From Oscheius tipulae (Eukaryota > Nematoda > Chromadorea > Rhabditida > Rhabditidae), in the NCBI GenBank assembly GCA_037178975.1, contig JASJZH010000001.1, positions 6,618,501-6,682,500 on the forward strand: 64,000 bases of DNA. The letters run 5' to 3'. Positions 51,631 through 63,654 of the stretch are shown in pieces (positions within the stretch are counted from its first letter, which is position 1; each line of letters opens with the position of its first letter). The notes below the pieces were generated by a model. That model saw only the letters and a list, made by a program, of their open reading frames with translations, did not search any database and was not told where the DNA came from. A program made the position numbers and the translations under genes.

Positions 51631-52195
51631 TTACTTGGCTGTCAATGCCTTCATGGCATCTTCTACTTCGAGTTCGATCGTCTTATTCTGAATCTTTGCT
51701 ATTCAAACTGTATATCAGAAAACTAACCTTGATGCGAAATGCCATTTCTCTGCAAACCATCTTAGTAAGAGAATCAATTTCGAGCTCGATAACAGTCGAT
51801 ACGAAGGTGTAGAATGTTAGCGGAGCCATCTTGTCGATGAATTCTCTGTCCCACCCAACGATAGGTTCCAACGAATTGTCTTGGACGGCATCGTTGCTTC
51901 CTGGGAAGATCAGAGGATAGGGTTGTTCATCATATGCATGGTGCGTGAGCCAGTCAATAATCTAGATAACAAGATAATAAGAGAGGACAAAGTGGCAAAC
52001 ATACTAATTTGAATATTTCTGGACTCTTATCGAGCTCCAAGGCAATTAAAGAATCATCAGGTGTCTGAAATTCTTGTATTAGATAGAAACAATAAGGAAG
52101 CTTACTTGAACAGCCGCAAAGATGCCTATTTTACTGATGATATTTCTTGAAACGCGGAATTCTTTCCCTCTGCAGGTAATAGAGGCCTCATCCAT
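51631..52195 (-). CDS. Skp1-related protein (SCF ubiquitin ligase adaptor)
   Basis: A divergent Skp1 of about 160 residues in four exons. The N-terminal BTB/POZ part is weakly similar (ITCRGKEFRVSRNIISKIGIFAA; Skp1 SSDGEIFEVDVEIAKQS). 'IIDWLTHHAYDEQP' fits Skp1 VIQWCTHHKDDPP. 'VGWDREFIDKMAPLTFYTFV' fits VWDQEFLKVDQGTLFELI, and the next helices (LEIDSLTKMVCREMAFRIK) fit LDIKGLLDVTCKTVANMIK. The usual C-terminal F-box-binding end ([21 protein letters not shown]) is replaced by a short IQNKTIELEVEDAMKALTAK, so F-box binding may be altered or lost. ATG lies 2 nt after a CCTTCAG acceptor. Nematodes carry many skr paralogs. Confidence 0.82.
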
Positions 52196-52362
52196 TTCTG
52201 AAGGAAAAACTATCAAACAGCAAACGTGAGGACGGAGGAATTCCAAATAGTTGAAACGAGGTATAATGAATGCACGAGTCAAGCAAAATGTTGAGACTTT
52301 TAGAGGGAACTGGAAAAGAAAATTTTGGCATGAATTTTTCAAAATTTTGCTGAGTATTCTAT

Positions 52363-52499
52363 GGGTCTGATTCGGTTTGACCGAAATCGATTTCGAACTG
52401 TAACGATTTCCGCCAAAATTCGATTTCGCGCTGTTATGGTTTTGAACAGATCGATTTCGACATGTTCGGTTTCGACCAAATTTGTACGTAATCACGTAC
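52363..52499 (+). repeat. left terminal inverted repeat
   Basis: Contains several CGATTTCG/GATCGATTTCGA-type words and pairs with the reverse complement of the right repeat, closest near its inner end (TTTCGACCAAATTTGTACG). Confidence 0.85.
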
Positions 52500-53537
52500 A
52501 CGTTTTTCTACTGTGCTTCCTAGTTGATTCCTTTTACGTTTTATAACAGTTTTTGTGTTATCTCTTGTTTTTTTTGTCAATCTGCATGTTTTCGCAGAAT
52601 TATGAAGCCAATTAGGAAGCCCGAGACTATAGACCAACATTTGATGAGGCTGAAAAGGACGGATCTCGTATCTACAACTGCTATTATCAGTAAGCCTCAT
52701 TGTTTTCGTCATTTTCTGACATTTACAGGGATAGAATGTACTCTTCCTGTGCAGCAATAATCAAAAGAAGTGAGACAGGCCAATCTACCATCAAAGTTGC
52801 CCACAATCATCCGGCCGACGACGTACTGAATATTGTAAGTGTACTGCATTCTTTTCTCATTTTATTAAAGGCTGGAACCGAGAAAGTAGAACAACGTTTT
52901 AAAGCAAGAAGTCAGCCTAAAACGTCTTCGAAAGACATCATTGAAGAATCTCAACGCTTCCATCCGGCAAAAGTAATTCTTTTAGGTTTTTATCTTTACT
53001 AACATCGTTTAGGAAGTTATGATAGCCAGCGGCAGAGGATATACCGTGCTCGAGAGCAAAATCAGCTGATTTCAAGTTGCTGGATCTCCCTGTCCCAGTA
53101 TTTCAAGGAGCGATGACTACTATGTCAGGTACAACTACGTGTTCCAGCAGTCTGTAAAGTTGAGTTTATAGACGGAAAACGATTTCTACTGAAGGAATTA
53201 TCTTGCTATGGACAGGATGATTACACGATCTTGAGGATATCGACAAGATGGCCGACCTGCTTCGCTATTTTCAATGAAGCCACTGCTCTTTTTCCTGGCA
53301 CAAAGCTTTTTTCATTGTCACAATGTCTTGTCTTGCCTTGAACCTCAATAAATTTGTCTTGATGCTTATGTTTATCGGGTTTTCTTGGGGGAAAATGCAG
53401 TTTTTCTTTATCAAGAGACTACAATTGTCGTCTAGCCCCTGCTTGCAGTGATCTTTATCATCTGTTAGCAAGAAAATTATTTGAAAAACGGCCAAAAATC
53501 GAATAAAAACAAGCTGAGAATACGATGAATACTATTT

Positions 53538-53671
53538 GTACGTGGTTGCGTACAAATTTGGTCGAAATCGAACATTTCGAAATCGATTTGTTCAAAATCG
53601 ACTTGCCGCGAAACCGACTGCGGCGAATTCGAGCGCGGGGGAATCGATTTGTTCGAAACCGTCGCAGACCC
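53538..53671 (-). repeat. right terminal inverted repeat
   Basis: Inverted partner of the left repeat. It contains an extra GC-rich stretch (GAATTCGAGCGCGGGG) where the left copy has AT-richer sequence, so the two arms have diverged. Confidence 0.85.
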
Positions 53672-53860
53672 TATTCTATGCTTGTACGCTTTAGTAAATA
53701 GCCCAGCCAAAACTGCCGCGTTTTTTTAATCAATATTTTATGTCGTTTACCACATTTTATACAGAAAAACTTGTAAAGGCCTGCCCATAAGGTCTACAAC
53801 ACATTACTTTCTTACTACAATTGTTGCACCTCACAAATTCCTATACAGCTCAATTCCAGA

Positions 53861-55811
53861 ATGCCGGAGGCACTCAGACGCGTTCTGTCAGCACTGGAGA
53901 GCCAAAACAAGCTCGAGAATGGGGATCTCTCGGATGCTCTTCGATACTGTGCTACGAACCCCGCCTCAGCGGCAGTATTGGACAATTGTGAGGTATGTGA
54001 TGGCCATATTTCTCTTAACTACTAAAGCTCAGAGAGCGGAGAAAGTAATTAAAAATGTGCTGGAGTTATCTCTTGAAGGACGAGCAGACGACGACACAGT
54101 TGAACCTGACTTGAAAAGGGCTCGTCTAGCTTTAAGAACACTAGTCAACTTCTGCAACAGAAGTACAAAGTATGTCCATTACACGACAACGATTCTATTC
54201 TTCCAGATTCAAAACTTCGGCTACTGATGATACGATTCCATTAGTTCGATGTCTATTGAGGATTTCTGAGCTGCAAACGGAAGTTTGTGCCTTTCTTGTT
54301 GCCGTTGTCTGTGATCTACACAAAAGTAAGTTGTTTCCTGTTGATTTATTTGCATTTCACTCGTAACTTGTTCTACTTTCCCATTCTTGACATTTTTTGA
54401 CGAGACTATTTTTCCTACTCTGTTTGTAGTCGATGACACAGTTGTGGTTCCTGATGATCGCCTTCAGATCACGCACATAACTGTCGCGAGCTATCAAGAT
54501 CTTCTTTTCCCGCTGGCCATTCCTGGTAGTGACGCGAGTTTGGGTAATCAAAGTACCACAAACTAACTTTGTCAACACCTTTCTTCTGCTCCGCCTGTAA
54601 TTGTAAGAACTTTTCAGAAGCTCTTCTCCACAAGGACTACCCAGCACTTCTTGCCGATCTTGCATCATTGTGGCACATTGTTGAGGACAATTCCTGGATC
54701 ACAGCCTTCTTTTTGACTATCCTCGAAACGGTATTTTTGTTGACAACAACTGTCACTCTCTTCTTCAGGATTTTGCATTCCTATCGCTCGCGTTTCGAGA
54801 GCTGTCGATCGATGCATTCGGCAGTATACTGGAGATAGCGGAAACCATATTGGATAGCTCGGAAACTGGCGAAGAGCTCAAGGTATTTCTTTCAAACCAC
54901 CTTTGGTTAGTCTCGTTTCTAGATCCATCCGAACAACGTGCTCTACTGTGTGGATTTCATCGAACGTCTTCTATATGATTTGGGAGAGTCTGCCTTCAAA
55001 GATGCTGGTCATATTCCTCATCTTCTGATCTCTACTATCGACATTATCGGTATTCTTTTCTTCATTCTTTAATAGCTCGCCTTTCAGGAAACTGCGCTCT
55101 TCGGCCAAGAGACTACGGGACAGAACTATTATCGAAGCCCAGAGCTATTGTTCCTATCGTTGATGTTCTCGAAGCTGTTCTGGATGCCCAAACTACTGTT
55201 GAAGCGCGGGAAGCTGAGGAGAAACCTCGGGTGAAGTACCCAGATAGACCAGAGATTCAGGTTTGTGGGTCCTTGTAAGTAAAACCGCCTTTTTAGATTC
55301 CCTGCCGTGTTCCGCGTGTCCAAGAGGACAAACGTCTTTTGGCACTCTCCGCCATTCTAGTCCAAGTGCACGAAGAACGAGGGAAACTCAAATGTGCAGC
55401 TGTACGAGCCATAGGTTAGTCACTTTTTTCTAGTTCGATGAAAATCGGTAGTTTGGTCAACCATTGCTTTCAGGCAACTTATGTTGTGATAGTCTTCCCA
55501 ACCAACAAGTAGCAGGTCAACATGGCGCTGTTGTTTCCGTTCTTCGCTGTACAAAGAAGCGTCCTGATGACAAACCATTCATTGTAACTGCCTTTTTTGA
55601 ATTAGAACATATTCCTTTTCAGACCCAGTGGGCTATATCGGCTCTTCGACATATGATCATATCCTGTCCTGAAAATCAAGATATCGTCGTCTCGATTGAT
55701 CAGCAACCAACAGGAATTCTGGATCGTGACCGGCTACTGAAAGAACTAGGTGTCGACGTCATCAAAGACGATGTGACAGGAAAATTCAAGGTGAAAAGGG
55801 TACAGCAATAG
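53861..55811 (+). CDS. ATXN10: ataxin-10 homolog
   Basis: Ataxin-10 is an armadillo-repeat-like protein with roles in cytokinesis and cilia. The gene has about 11 exons with short introns, about 450 residues. The diagnostic part is the C-terminal Atx10 domain: 'CAAVRAIGNLCCDSLPNQ' (family IRLLANLCYENKENQ), 'KRPDDKPFI' followed after an intron by 'TQWAISALRHM-x-x-x-CPENQ' (family DDNNPFIREWAIFAIRNLCEGNPENQ). The upstream half is helical repeats of low similarity. ATG lies 1 nt after ATTCCAG. It is 116 nt upstream of CC2D1, consistent with a shared operon. Confidence 0.88.
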
Positions 55812-55927
55812 TTTTATTATTGTTTCTGTTATAAATTTTTTCAAACCTGCCTTTATCAACCTATTATACGATGGTTCTCGCCATTTTTATCTGTTCACAA
55901 AATGTTTCGTCCTAGGCATTTTTTAGA

Positions 55928-58676
55928 ATGGACTTTTCTGCTATGGAAAAAGCCGTCTACGGCCATCGGAACCTAGAAGACGATCCGGAGTTGATGGCGG
56001 AGCTTTTGGCATTGGAGGAAGAGGAGAAACGAAGCCATGCACCACCACCAACAACTATAAATCAAGCAGCCAGAGGTCTTCCTCGACAACCTTCTACTGC
56101 AACATGTAACAATTAGATATTTCTTGGCCAACCAAAAAGTTACAGTTGGAATCGATCCGTCGGTAATGGCAGCTGCTTTGGCCGACACGGTTACAGGCGA
56201 TGTGGATTGTCCGGAAGACGACGAAGATCTTCTGGTATGATTCTTCATCTGAATGTTTCACACCAAAATTTAGAATGAGCTTTCGGGTATTGTAGGAGAG
56301 CCGACAGCTGCTGCCCCTGCTCCTCCGACTAGAACTGCACCTCCTCCTCCAGTAGCAAATGCTCGACCATCGGCTAGCCCTTCTCACAATCTGCGCGAGC
56401 TTCTGAAGGTATACGAAAAGATGAAGAACGACAGTGAGAAGGAGAACAATGCTGCTAAGACGAGACGTCTTCAAAGAAGCACGGATAAACTGAAGGAATT
56501 GGTCGTGAGAGCAGATAAAGGACTGAAGATTGATCCTTCCGAAATTCCTCCCGCTCCTCCTGGTTGGCAGCTATCGAATCCAACCAACCTGCCTACTCCT
56601 ACGCCAGTTGCCTCGGTCGAGCCAATTGTTGTTCCTCCTGTCGCAAAGCCAGCTCATCATCCCGCTGCCAATCCTGTTCGTAGTGCCGCACACAGTTCTC
56701 CGGAAACCCCGCCACCAGCTGCTCCTCAACCTCCTTCTATACCAGCCCGAAAGGAGAGTACTCCTGCGGTAGATTCCTTTTGATATATGAAAACTAGGTG
56801 TAGTTTTAGCCTCGTGCATCTGCTCCAACATCGAAAAAAGAAGACGTTATGGCTCTTCTTCATCGCAGAAAAATGGCCTTTGTGAACAATGGAAAGGCTG
56901 CAGTCGCTGCCCATGACAAGGAAGCCGCTCTGGAATTCGTGAAAATGTCGAAGATGTTTGATCAGGTAGTTTTTCAATTATGCGCCTCTAAAAACTTGTG
57001 AAACGTTTTGGTAGTAGAGACATTCCATTCAACTTCTTTTTTTTCAGGCTATTCTCGCCCTGGAGACAGCCTCTGCCGATGATTTGGACCTAAACGACAT
57101 TCCCTCTACTCCTCCCCCGTATCGAAAGAGGGTTGAACCCACATCATTCGTGGAACATCTTGAAGTAAGGCTCCAGCGCTACCAGGATATGGCCGCCGCT
57201 GCCAAAAAGGAGGGGAACGAGCGCAAAGTTCGGTATGCTGGCCGTTTTCACTGTGTCTACGTCTTTTTTATAGCATGAATATGAGAACTGTTGCTACCTA
57301 TCAGGAGGCCATTGGAGCAGCTAAACGAGGTCAGCCGGTCAATGTGGCCGATCTTCCGTTTCTTCCGGACATGCTACCGCTTCCACCGCAAGGAAGTGGA
57401 TCCAGATCGCAGCCTGTAGCAGCTCAAACATCCCAAAATTCAGGCCCTGCTCCAGGAAGTACGTTCTATTTAACTTTCAAAATCTTAGTTTTTTTTTTCT
57501 AGTGAAACCCCCGCCTGCTGTTGGTCCGTTGGCCAATTCTGGTCCTTCGGGTGTCAGTCGAAATGCCACCCAGCTTCAGTTTCTTCTCCAGCGACAATCT
57601 CAGTTCAAGGAGGCCGCTTTGGCTGCCAAGAACCGCGGCGACATGGATCTGGCCAAGAAATATCTGCTGAACGCGAAAGGCTTCGATAAGATGATTGTTG
57701 CCTCGAAGAATGGTCTTCCCGTCAACATCAAGGATACACCTATTCCTCCACAAGTCAGCACGCCGGCCACTGCTCTTCAGCCCAAGATTGTCCCGTCTAC
57801 AACCAGTTCTACTGGGGTAGAGGGAAGAGGAGAAGCGCTGGCGATGCTCGAGAAGGGACTGATCGAGCAGATTCAACTGGCCGAAAACAATCGAATGAAG
57901 TTCACGCGGCTGGGAGATGTTGGGAAGGTGCTCCTTTTCCCCATTTTGAACAAAACAATCAATTTTCCAGGTAAAACTGTTTGAAGGCTGGGCGAAGACG
58001 GCTAAACAAGATCTTCTTCTGATTCGGGAAGTGGCCAGACAGGGCTTGAAACTTCCAATGTTTCACATCGAGAATCGCCAAATTCCGTCTGCCGACCTCT
58101 TCCCTGATCTGGCCGAAGACGTCCTCGAAATGACTATCTGTCAATGTCGTGATGTCCCTCTTCCAGCTGGTTATGAAGTCGTTCATGCGAACATCTTTAT
58201 TCGATACACGTTCCCCTATCCGACCGAGTCTCTCCAGACGGGCAAATCAAGAACCGTTGCTGGAACTACTAGTCCAGGTAATCCTGCCTTTTTTAATACT
58301 AATTGTAACTAATTGCTTCAGAGTTTGACGAGACCGTCATTTTTCAAATTGGAAGCAAAAAGACGAGAGGAAGCAAACTGAGCAGAGTCTTGAAGAGGGC
58401 ACCACTCAAGATTGAGGTCAGCAAAGTAGTTTTCAAAAAGTTCTTCTTCAGGTCTTCCAGAAAGGCGGGTTCCTGCGTAGTGATAAACTTGTCGGCTCGT
58501 GCGAATGGAAACTCGACGAGCTGGAGGGCAAGGCCGAAATGGAAGAATCGCTGCCTCTCAAGGAAGGCCGCAAAGCTGTCGGCGGTCTAATTTCTCTGCG
58601 TGTTAGAATCCGCGAACCACTCGGCGATACCAAACTACAGATTTCCACGCACAAATGGATTGTTCTCGATGCCTAA
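55928..58676 (+). CDS. CC2D1: CC2D1/Lethal giant discs family protein
   Basis: Lgd/CC2D1 binds ESCRT-III CHMP4 and acts in endosomal sorting and Notch signalling. About 12 exons. N-terminal 'LEDDPELMAELLALEEEE' is the MIM-like acidic segment. Several DM14 repeats follow: 'LLKVYEKMKNDSEKENNAAKTRRLQR' type, 'ALLHRRKMAFVNNGKAAVAAHDKEAA..FVKMSKMFDQ', 'RLQRYQDMAAAAKKEGNERKVR', and 'LLQRQSQFKEAALAAKNRGDMDLAKKYL'; Pro-rich linkers separate them. A C2 domain fills the C-terminus (from about 'LEMTICQCRDVPLP' to 'WIVLDA'). Domain count and order match the family. ATG lies 1 nt after TTTTTTAG. Confidence 0.95.
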
Positions 58677-59863
58677 AACCAATTTTCCCCTTTTTTGTAT
58701 GATTACCGGTTGTTTTCTGGTCTGTACTTAATAATTTTTCTCGGTTTCTTTACTAGTTTGATCCCAATGTGATATGCTCCTTATGTACCTTCTAATTGCG
58801 ATAAACCTAGCCATTTTTTTGTGCTTATATTTCGAGGTCAAATGTTGAAAAACAAGCAGAAATGTGATATCTTCGGGACGAACGATTGACACTGCCGTTT
58901 TGGGTCTCGTCGCGCGCGAAATCCACGTGCGGGCGTGCGGCCTCTGGCGCAGTCGCCCTCCGGCAATTTGTTTCAACTTCGTGGATTTTTCGACCCAATT
59001 CCATCATTCTTATACGTTTTGCTTATGTCGCTTTTCCTCATGTTTAGTTGTATGCATCTAACTGGCTTTGAATTCTCTGAGAGTTGTAGACCGAAATTAA
59101 CACTATTTGGAACGCGAAGAAGTAACTCGTAAAAAAGTGGCGCTCAGAAATGTTCGGAATTTTTTGACCAGAACAAGATTTTCTTCCTCTCTTCTCTATC
59201 TTTCGCTCTCTGAAGTCTCACACCATTCGGTCTCATGAATAATTTTCATTCCTTACTTTTCCGAGTCTTCTAGATGATAGAAGCGTTGTATACGCGTGAA
59301 TATGCCCTAATATTCATGTTCGCAAGTTTGTATGACATTAATTATAGGAAGCTAACAGCTGCTTAGTTGGAAGCTTCAGTTGTAGCTATTCAAGTTTCCG
59401 AGGTTTGTGTGTATTTCGACCTTTATGTGACTACAGTTTCTGAAAAAGTAGAGCCTTCCAGTGCACCGAAAACCTTATCCGCTCACAACTTCCTCGCGTG
59501 ACATAGTCGGATGTATACTCCCTAAGGCCATTTCCTTCCCCCTTACAATTCTGAGATGCTATCGTATCGTGTCCAACAAAGAATCCATTTTCAAGTTCTG
59601 TTATACATGAGTGCCCTAGCTCTCGACTTTATTTGGCAGTGGATTGCGGGAATTGATTAGCGCCACACCGCAATCCACGTATTGGCTCACTATTGTGCGA
59701 CGCTGCCACTAATTTTATGCTCTTCTTTCTAAAAAAAAAAAAAAGCCATGCTGTTTCATGCTACAACATGGAACTTTTATTCGTCTCGTCCGTGAATCAC
59801 GTGCTTATCTATACGAATCAATTTCAGCCGTATTCCGCCAGGCTCACCGGGCACAAATACAGA
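58677..59863. other. intergenic, no gene recognised
   Basis: About 1.2 kb between CC2D1 and GOLPH3. It includes a CG-rich patch (58905-58960), a 14-nt A tract (about 59731) and a perfect 11-bp inverted repeat listed separately. No coding gene recognised. Confidence 0.5.
59639..59678. repeat. 11-bp perfect inverted repeat (hairpin)
   Basis: GTGGATTGCGG at 59639-59649 and CCGCAATCCAC at 59668-59678 are exact complements with an 18-nt spacer. It lies about 190 nt upstream of the GOLPH3 start. Could be a hairpin in the 5' leader or a palindromic binding site. Confidence 0.6.
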
Positions 59864-61479
<1,616 letters not shown>

Positions 61480-62629
61480 TTGTAAGTTACTTTTATTTCG
61501 ATTGCTAATGCCCTTTTTCAGATCTTCCTGCAGCCGTCCTCAGACGCAAAAAGAACGCCTTCCATTTGCTTGTCACTTGCATTAACAGTTGCGGGATAAA
61601 CTGCTCCCGTCTCCATTTTGTATTCTTTTATGTTATGGGTGAGGGTCGTAGTTGCTCGAATATGCGTCTATTTTTCTCCCGAATACCATCTAGTTAAGCT
61701 AATTTTCCCGGGGGTTCTAGAGCGCCTCTTCCAAAAAAAGGAAAGAGTCTCGTCTGCTTTATAAATTCTTCTTCCTCGTATTGTATATACGCCCACGTGT
61801 GCCTTCCCTGTTCCATTCTTCTCCAGAAAATAGACTCCCGACTGTGATACCTTTTTTGTCAAAGTGTTGTTTGCCGCTGACACCTTTACTGGATTGTATT
61901 CCAGAGACCCTCAGTGGCACATCATTTTATCCTATACAGAGAGTTAGTATCAATAAACCTGTTATTTACGCGGGCTGTTATGTCAAATCTTTGATGCTTT
62001 TGCTCATGCTCGAGCCCCTTTCCCCCCTAAATTGAGCGGTAAACAAGGAGGAGGGAACTTCCGCGCGTGTCTGGTCGTATACAAAGTGGCCTTAATTCAG
62101 ACCAGACACTTTTTCAGCCGATTAAACTATTCTCGCTGTTCCGATCTGTTTGCACTGTGTTCGGTTCTCCTGTGTACTGTTATTCTTTCCTTTCTTTGCG
62201 TGGCCCTTTCTTGATCAATGAGAAATCTTGCGTTCACCGAAAAGCGGCGCCTCTTCACTTTCAGGGTCAGCTGTTTCACAACAACGTCTTAATACGGTCA
62301 GCCATCCACATGTCTTTAAAAAAAACCCTTCTAAGAAAGCTCTTGCCTATTCAGCGTATTTTTTCCATTCATTTGTCTGTAAACAACGATTTTTGGTTGT
62401 GGAAAAAAGTTGTGAGCGAAACTATGTTAGGCCAAGTTAGAAAAGAACAGCGGTATGTTGAACAGAATATTATTGGATTTGTTTGCATAGTCTCGTCCGT
62501 TTACAGCAGGTCCGACAGCCTCTTCAGCGGTCTGTCGGCATCATCAAAAGTGACTTCTGCCCTTTCATTTGTACCGTTATTTTCTTAAAGAAGAGGTTCT
62601 TTCTTGACCGAGTTTTTGTAGAAGCCAAT
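61480..62629. other. intergenic, no gene recognised
   Basis: About 1.15 kb between GOLPH3 and the C2orf68 homolog. Includes the GOLPH3 3' UTR and a 10-bp inverted repeat at 62067-62109. No coding gene recognised; a plus frame at 62067-62588 has no domain and lacks exon signals. Confidence 0.5.
62067..62109. repeat. 10-bp perfect inverted repeat
   Basis: GTGTCTGGTC (62067-62076) and GACCAGACAC (62100-62109) are exact complements separated by 23 nt. Possible hairpin or bipartite binding site in the spacer. Confidence 0.5.
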
Positions 62630-63376
62630 ATGGAAGATGTGACTGCTCAGCTGCGACGTCTCGACATGAACCATGGATTCGTACGCTATATTCAGAGGAA
62701 CCAATTTGACCGGTATGATTGCATTCTATGTTGTAAAAATGACATTTTAGAGATGAATATCACAAAGTGATGGAAGAACGAAAAGCCGAAGTACAAGAGA
62801 AGATTAGAGACAGTCGAGGTTCGAAATCGAAGAGGGAGTCTGCGAAGGAATCGAGAGTCTACATTCCGCCCCACAGAAGAAGCAGTGGCAGATCCGAACG
62901 AGAAGAGAATAAGCATTCCGATAGAGTAAAATCTATTAAAAAAAAGTCTCAAAATTCTATTTAGAAACAGCCAAGCTCGGCAGTTGTAAGCGAAGTGGAA
63001 GAGACGACAATGCGACGGAAAGCTAGGAGTCGAGCGAAAAAAGAACTGGACAATATAGACGATTTAGAAATATTTGGAGGCTCCTCATCAGGTTTTTCAA
63101 TTTTTTCCAAAAAAAATTATCCTCCTCAGGATCCACACAAAAAACTGTCAAACAGATTTTCACCCTCAAGATGAGAAACAATGAAGGAGAAGAAGTTGAA
63201 ATCCCAGTTCTTTCTGTGAGCCTTTCGTTATTCTATTTTGATGTTATTTTTAGACGGATAAGGCAGCTTCTTTAGCCAAGCAGATTGGAAAACGCTACAA
63301 TTTCTCCGATGAACAGTGCCGAAATCTCCGACTAACCTTAGACAAAGCTCTCGAGCAGCATCTCGATTCCAAATAA
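62630..63376 (+). CDS. UPF0561 (human C2orf68) homolog
   Basis: The N-terminus 'RLDMNHGFVRYIQRNQFDRDEY' is nearly the human C2orf68 text (RLDMNHGFVRHIRRNQIARDDY), the family's signature. A basic stretch (KRESAKESRVYIPPHRR, parallel to human LQVYLPRHR) follows, then an acidic/basic linker and a C-terminal segment with a ubiquitin-like feel ('TVKQIFTLKM...VEIPVLSTDKAASLAKQIGKRY'). About 200 residues, five exons; human is 166. Function of the family is unknown. ATG lies 8 nt after TTTTTGTAG. Ends 279 nt before the MTG2 start. Confidence 0.88.
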
Positions 63377-63654
63377 TCTACCCTTTTACCTTGTACAGAT
63401 TCCCCGACGTGTCCCCCCTTCTCAGATTCAAACGGTTCTTTCTAACTGTGACCCCACTGCCATCAATTCCTCCAACTTAGGCAAAGATTGTGTGCCTTCA
63501 TCATTCCTATCAATTCGCTGAAATTCTTACTCGTGCATAATATGTCAAATATTTCTGCGTGTATATTAGATGAACTTCTACAACCTATACTTTGCCTCCA
63601 TTTTTGGATATCCACATTGTGTTGTTCTACTTTCGACCGGCTAAAAGTGCCCAG

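Larger units (their letters stand above)
52363..53671 (+). mobile_element. Mutator-like DNA transposon remnant with long TIRs
   Basis: A 1309-bp element. Terminal inverted repeats are about 137 bp (52363-52499) and 134 bp (53538-53671), beginning GGGTCTG and ending in CAGACCC; they share long blocks such as TTCGACCAAATTTGTACG. The flanks carry an identical 8-bp duplication TATTCTAT (52355-52362 and 53672-53679). Inside, two exons joined by a short intron give a zinc-finger-like C-x5-10-C...HNHP motif: YNCYYQ-D-R-MYSSCAAIIK then STIKVAHNHPADD, typical of the N-terminal DNA-binding domain of MULE transposases or FLYWCH. No DDE catalytic core is present, so the copy is non-autonomous or decayed. 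Confidence 0.85.

Noticed and set aside
62067-62588. 173-codon plus-strand frame before the C2orf68 homolog
   Set aside because: No domain, low-complexity composition and no splice or start signals.
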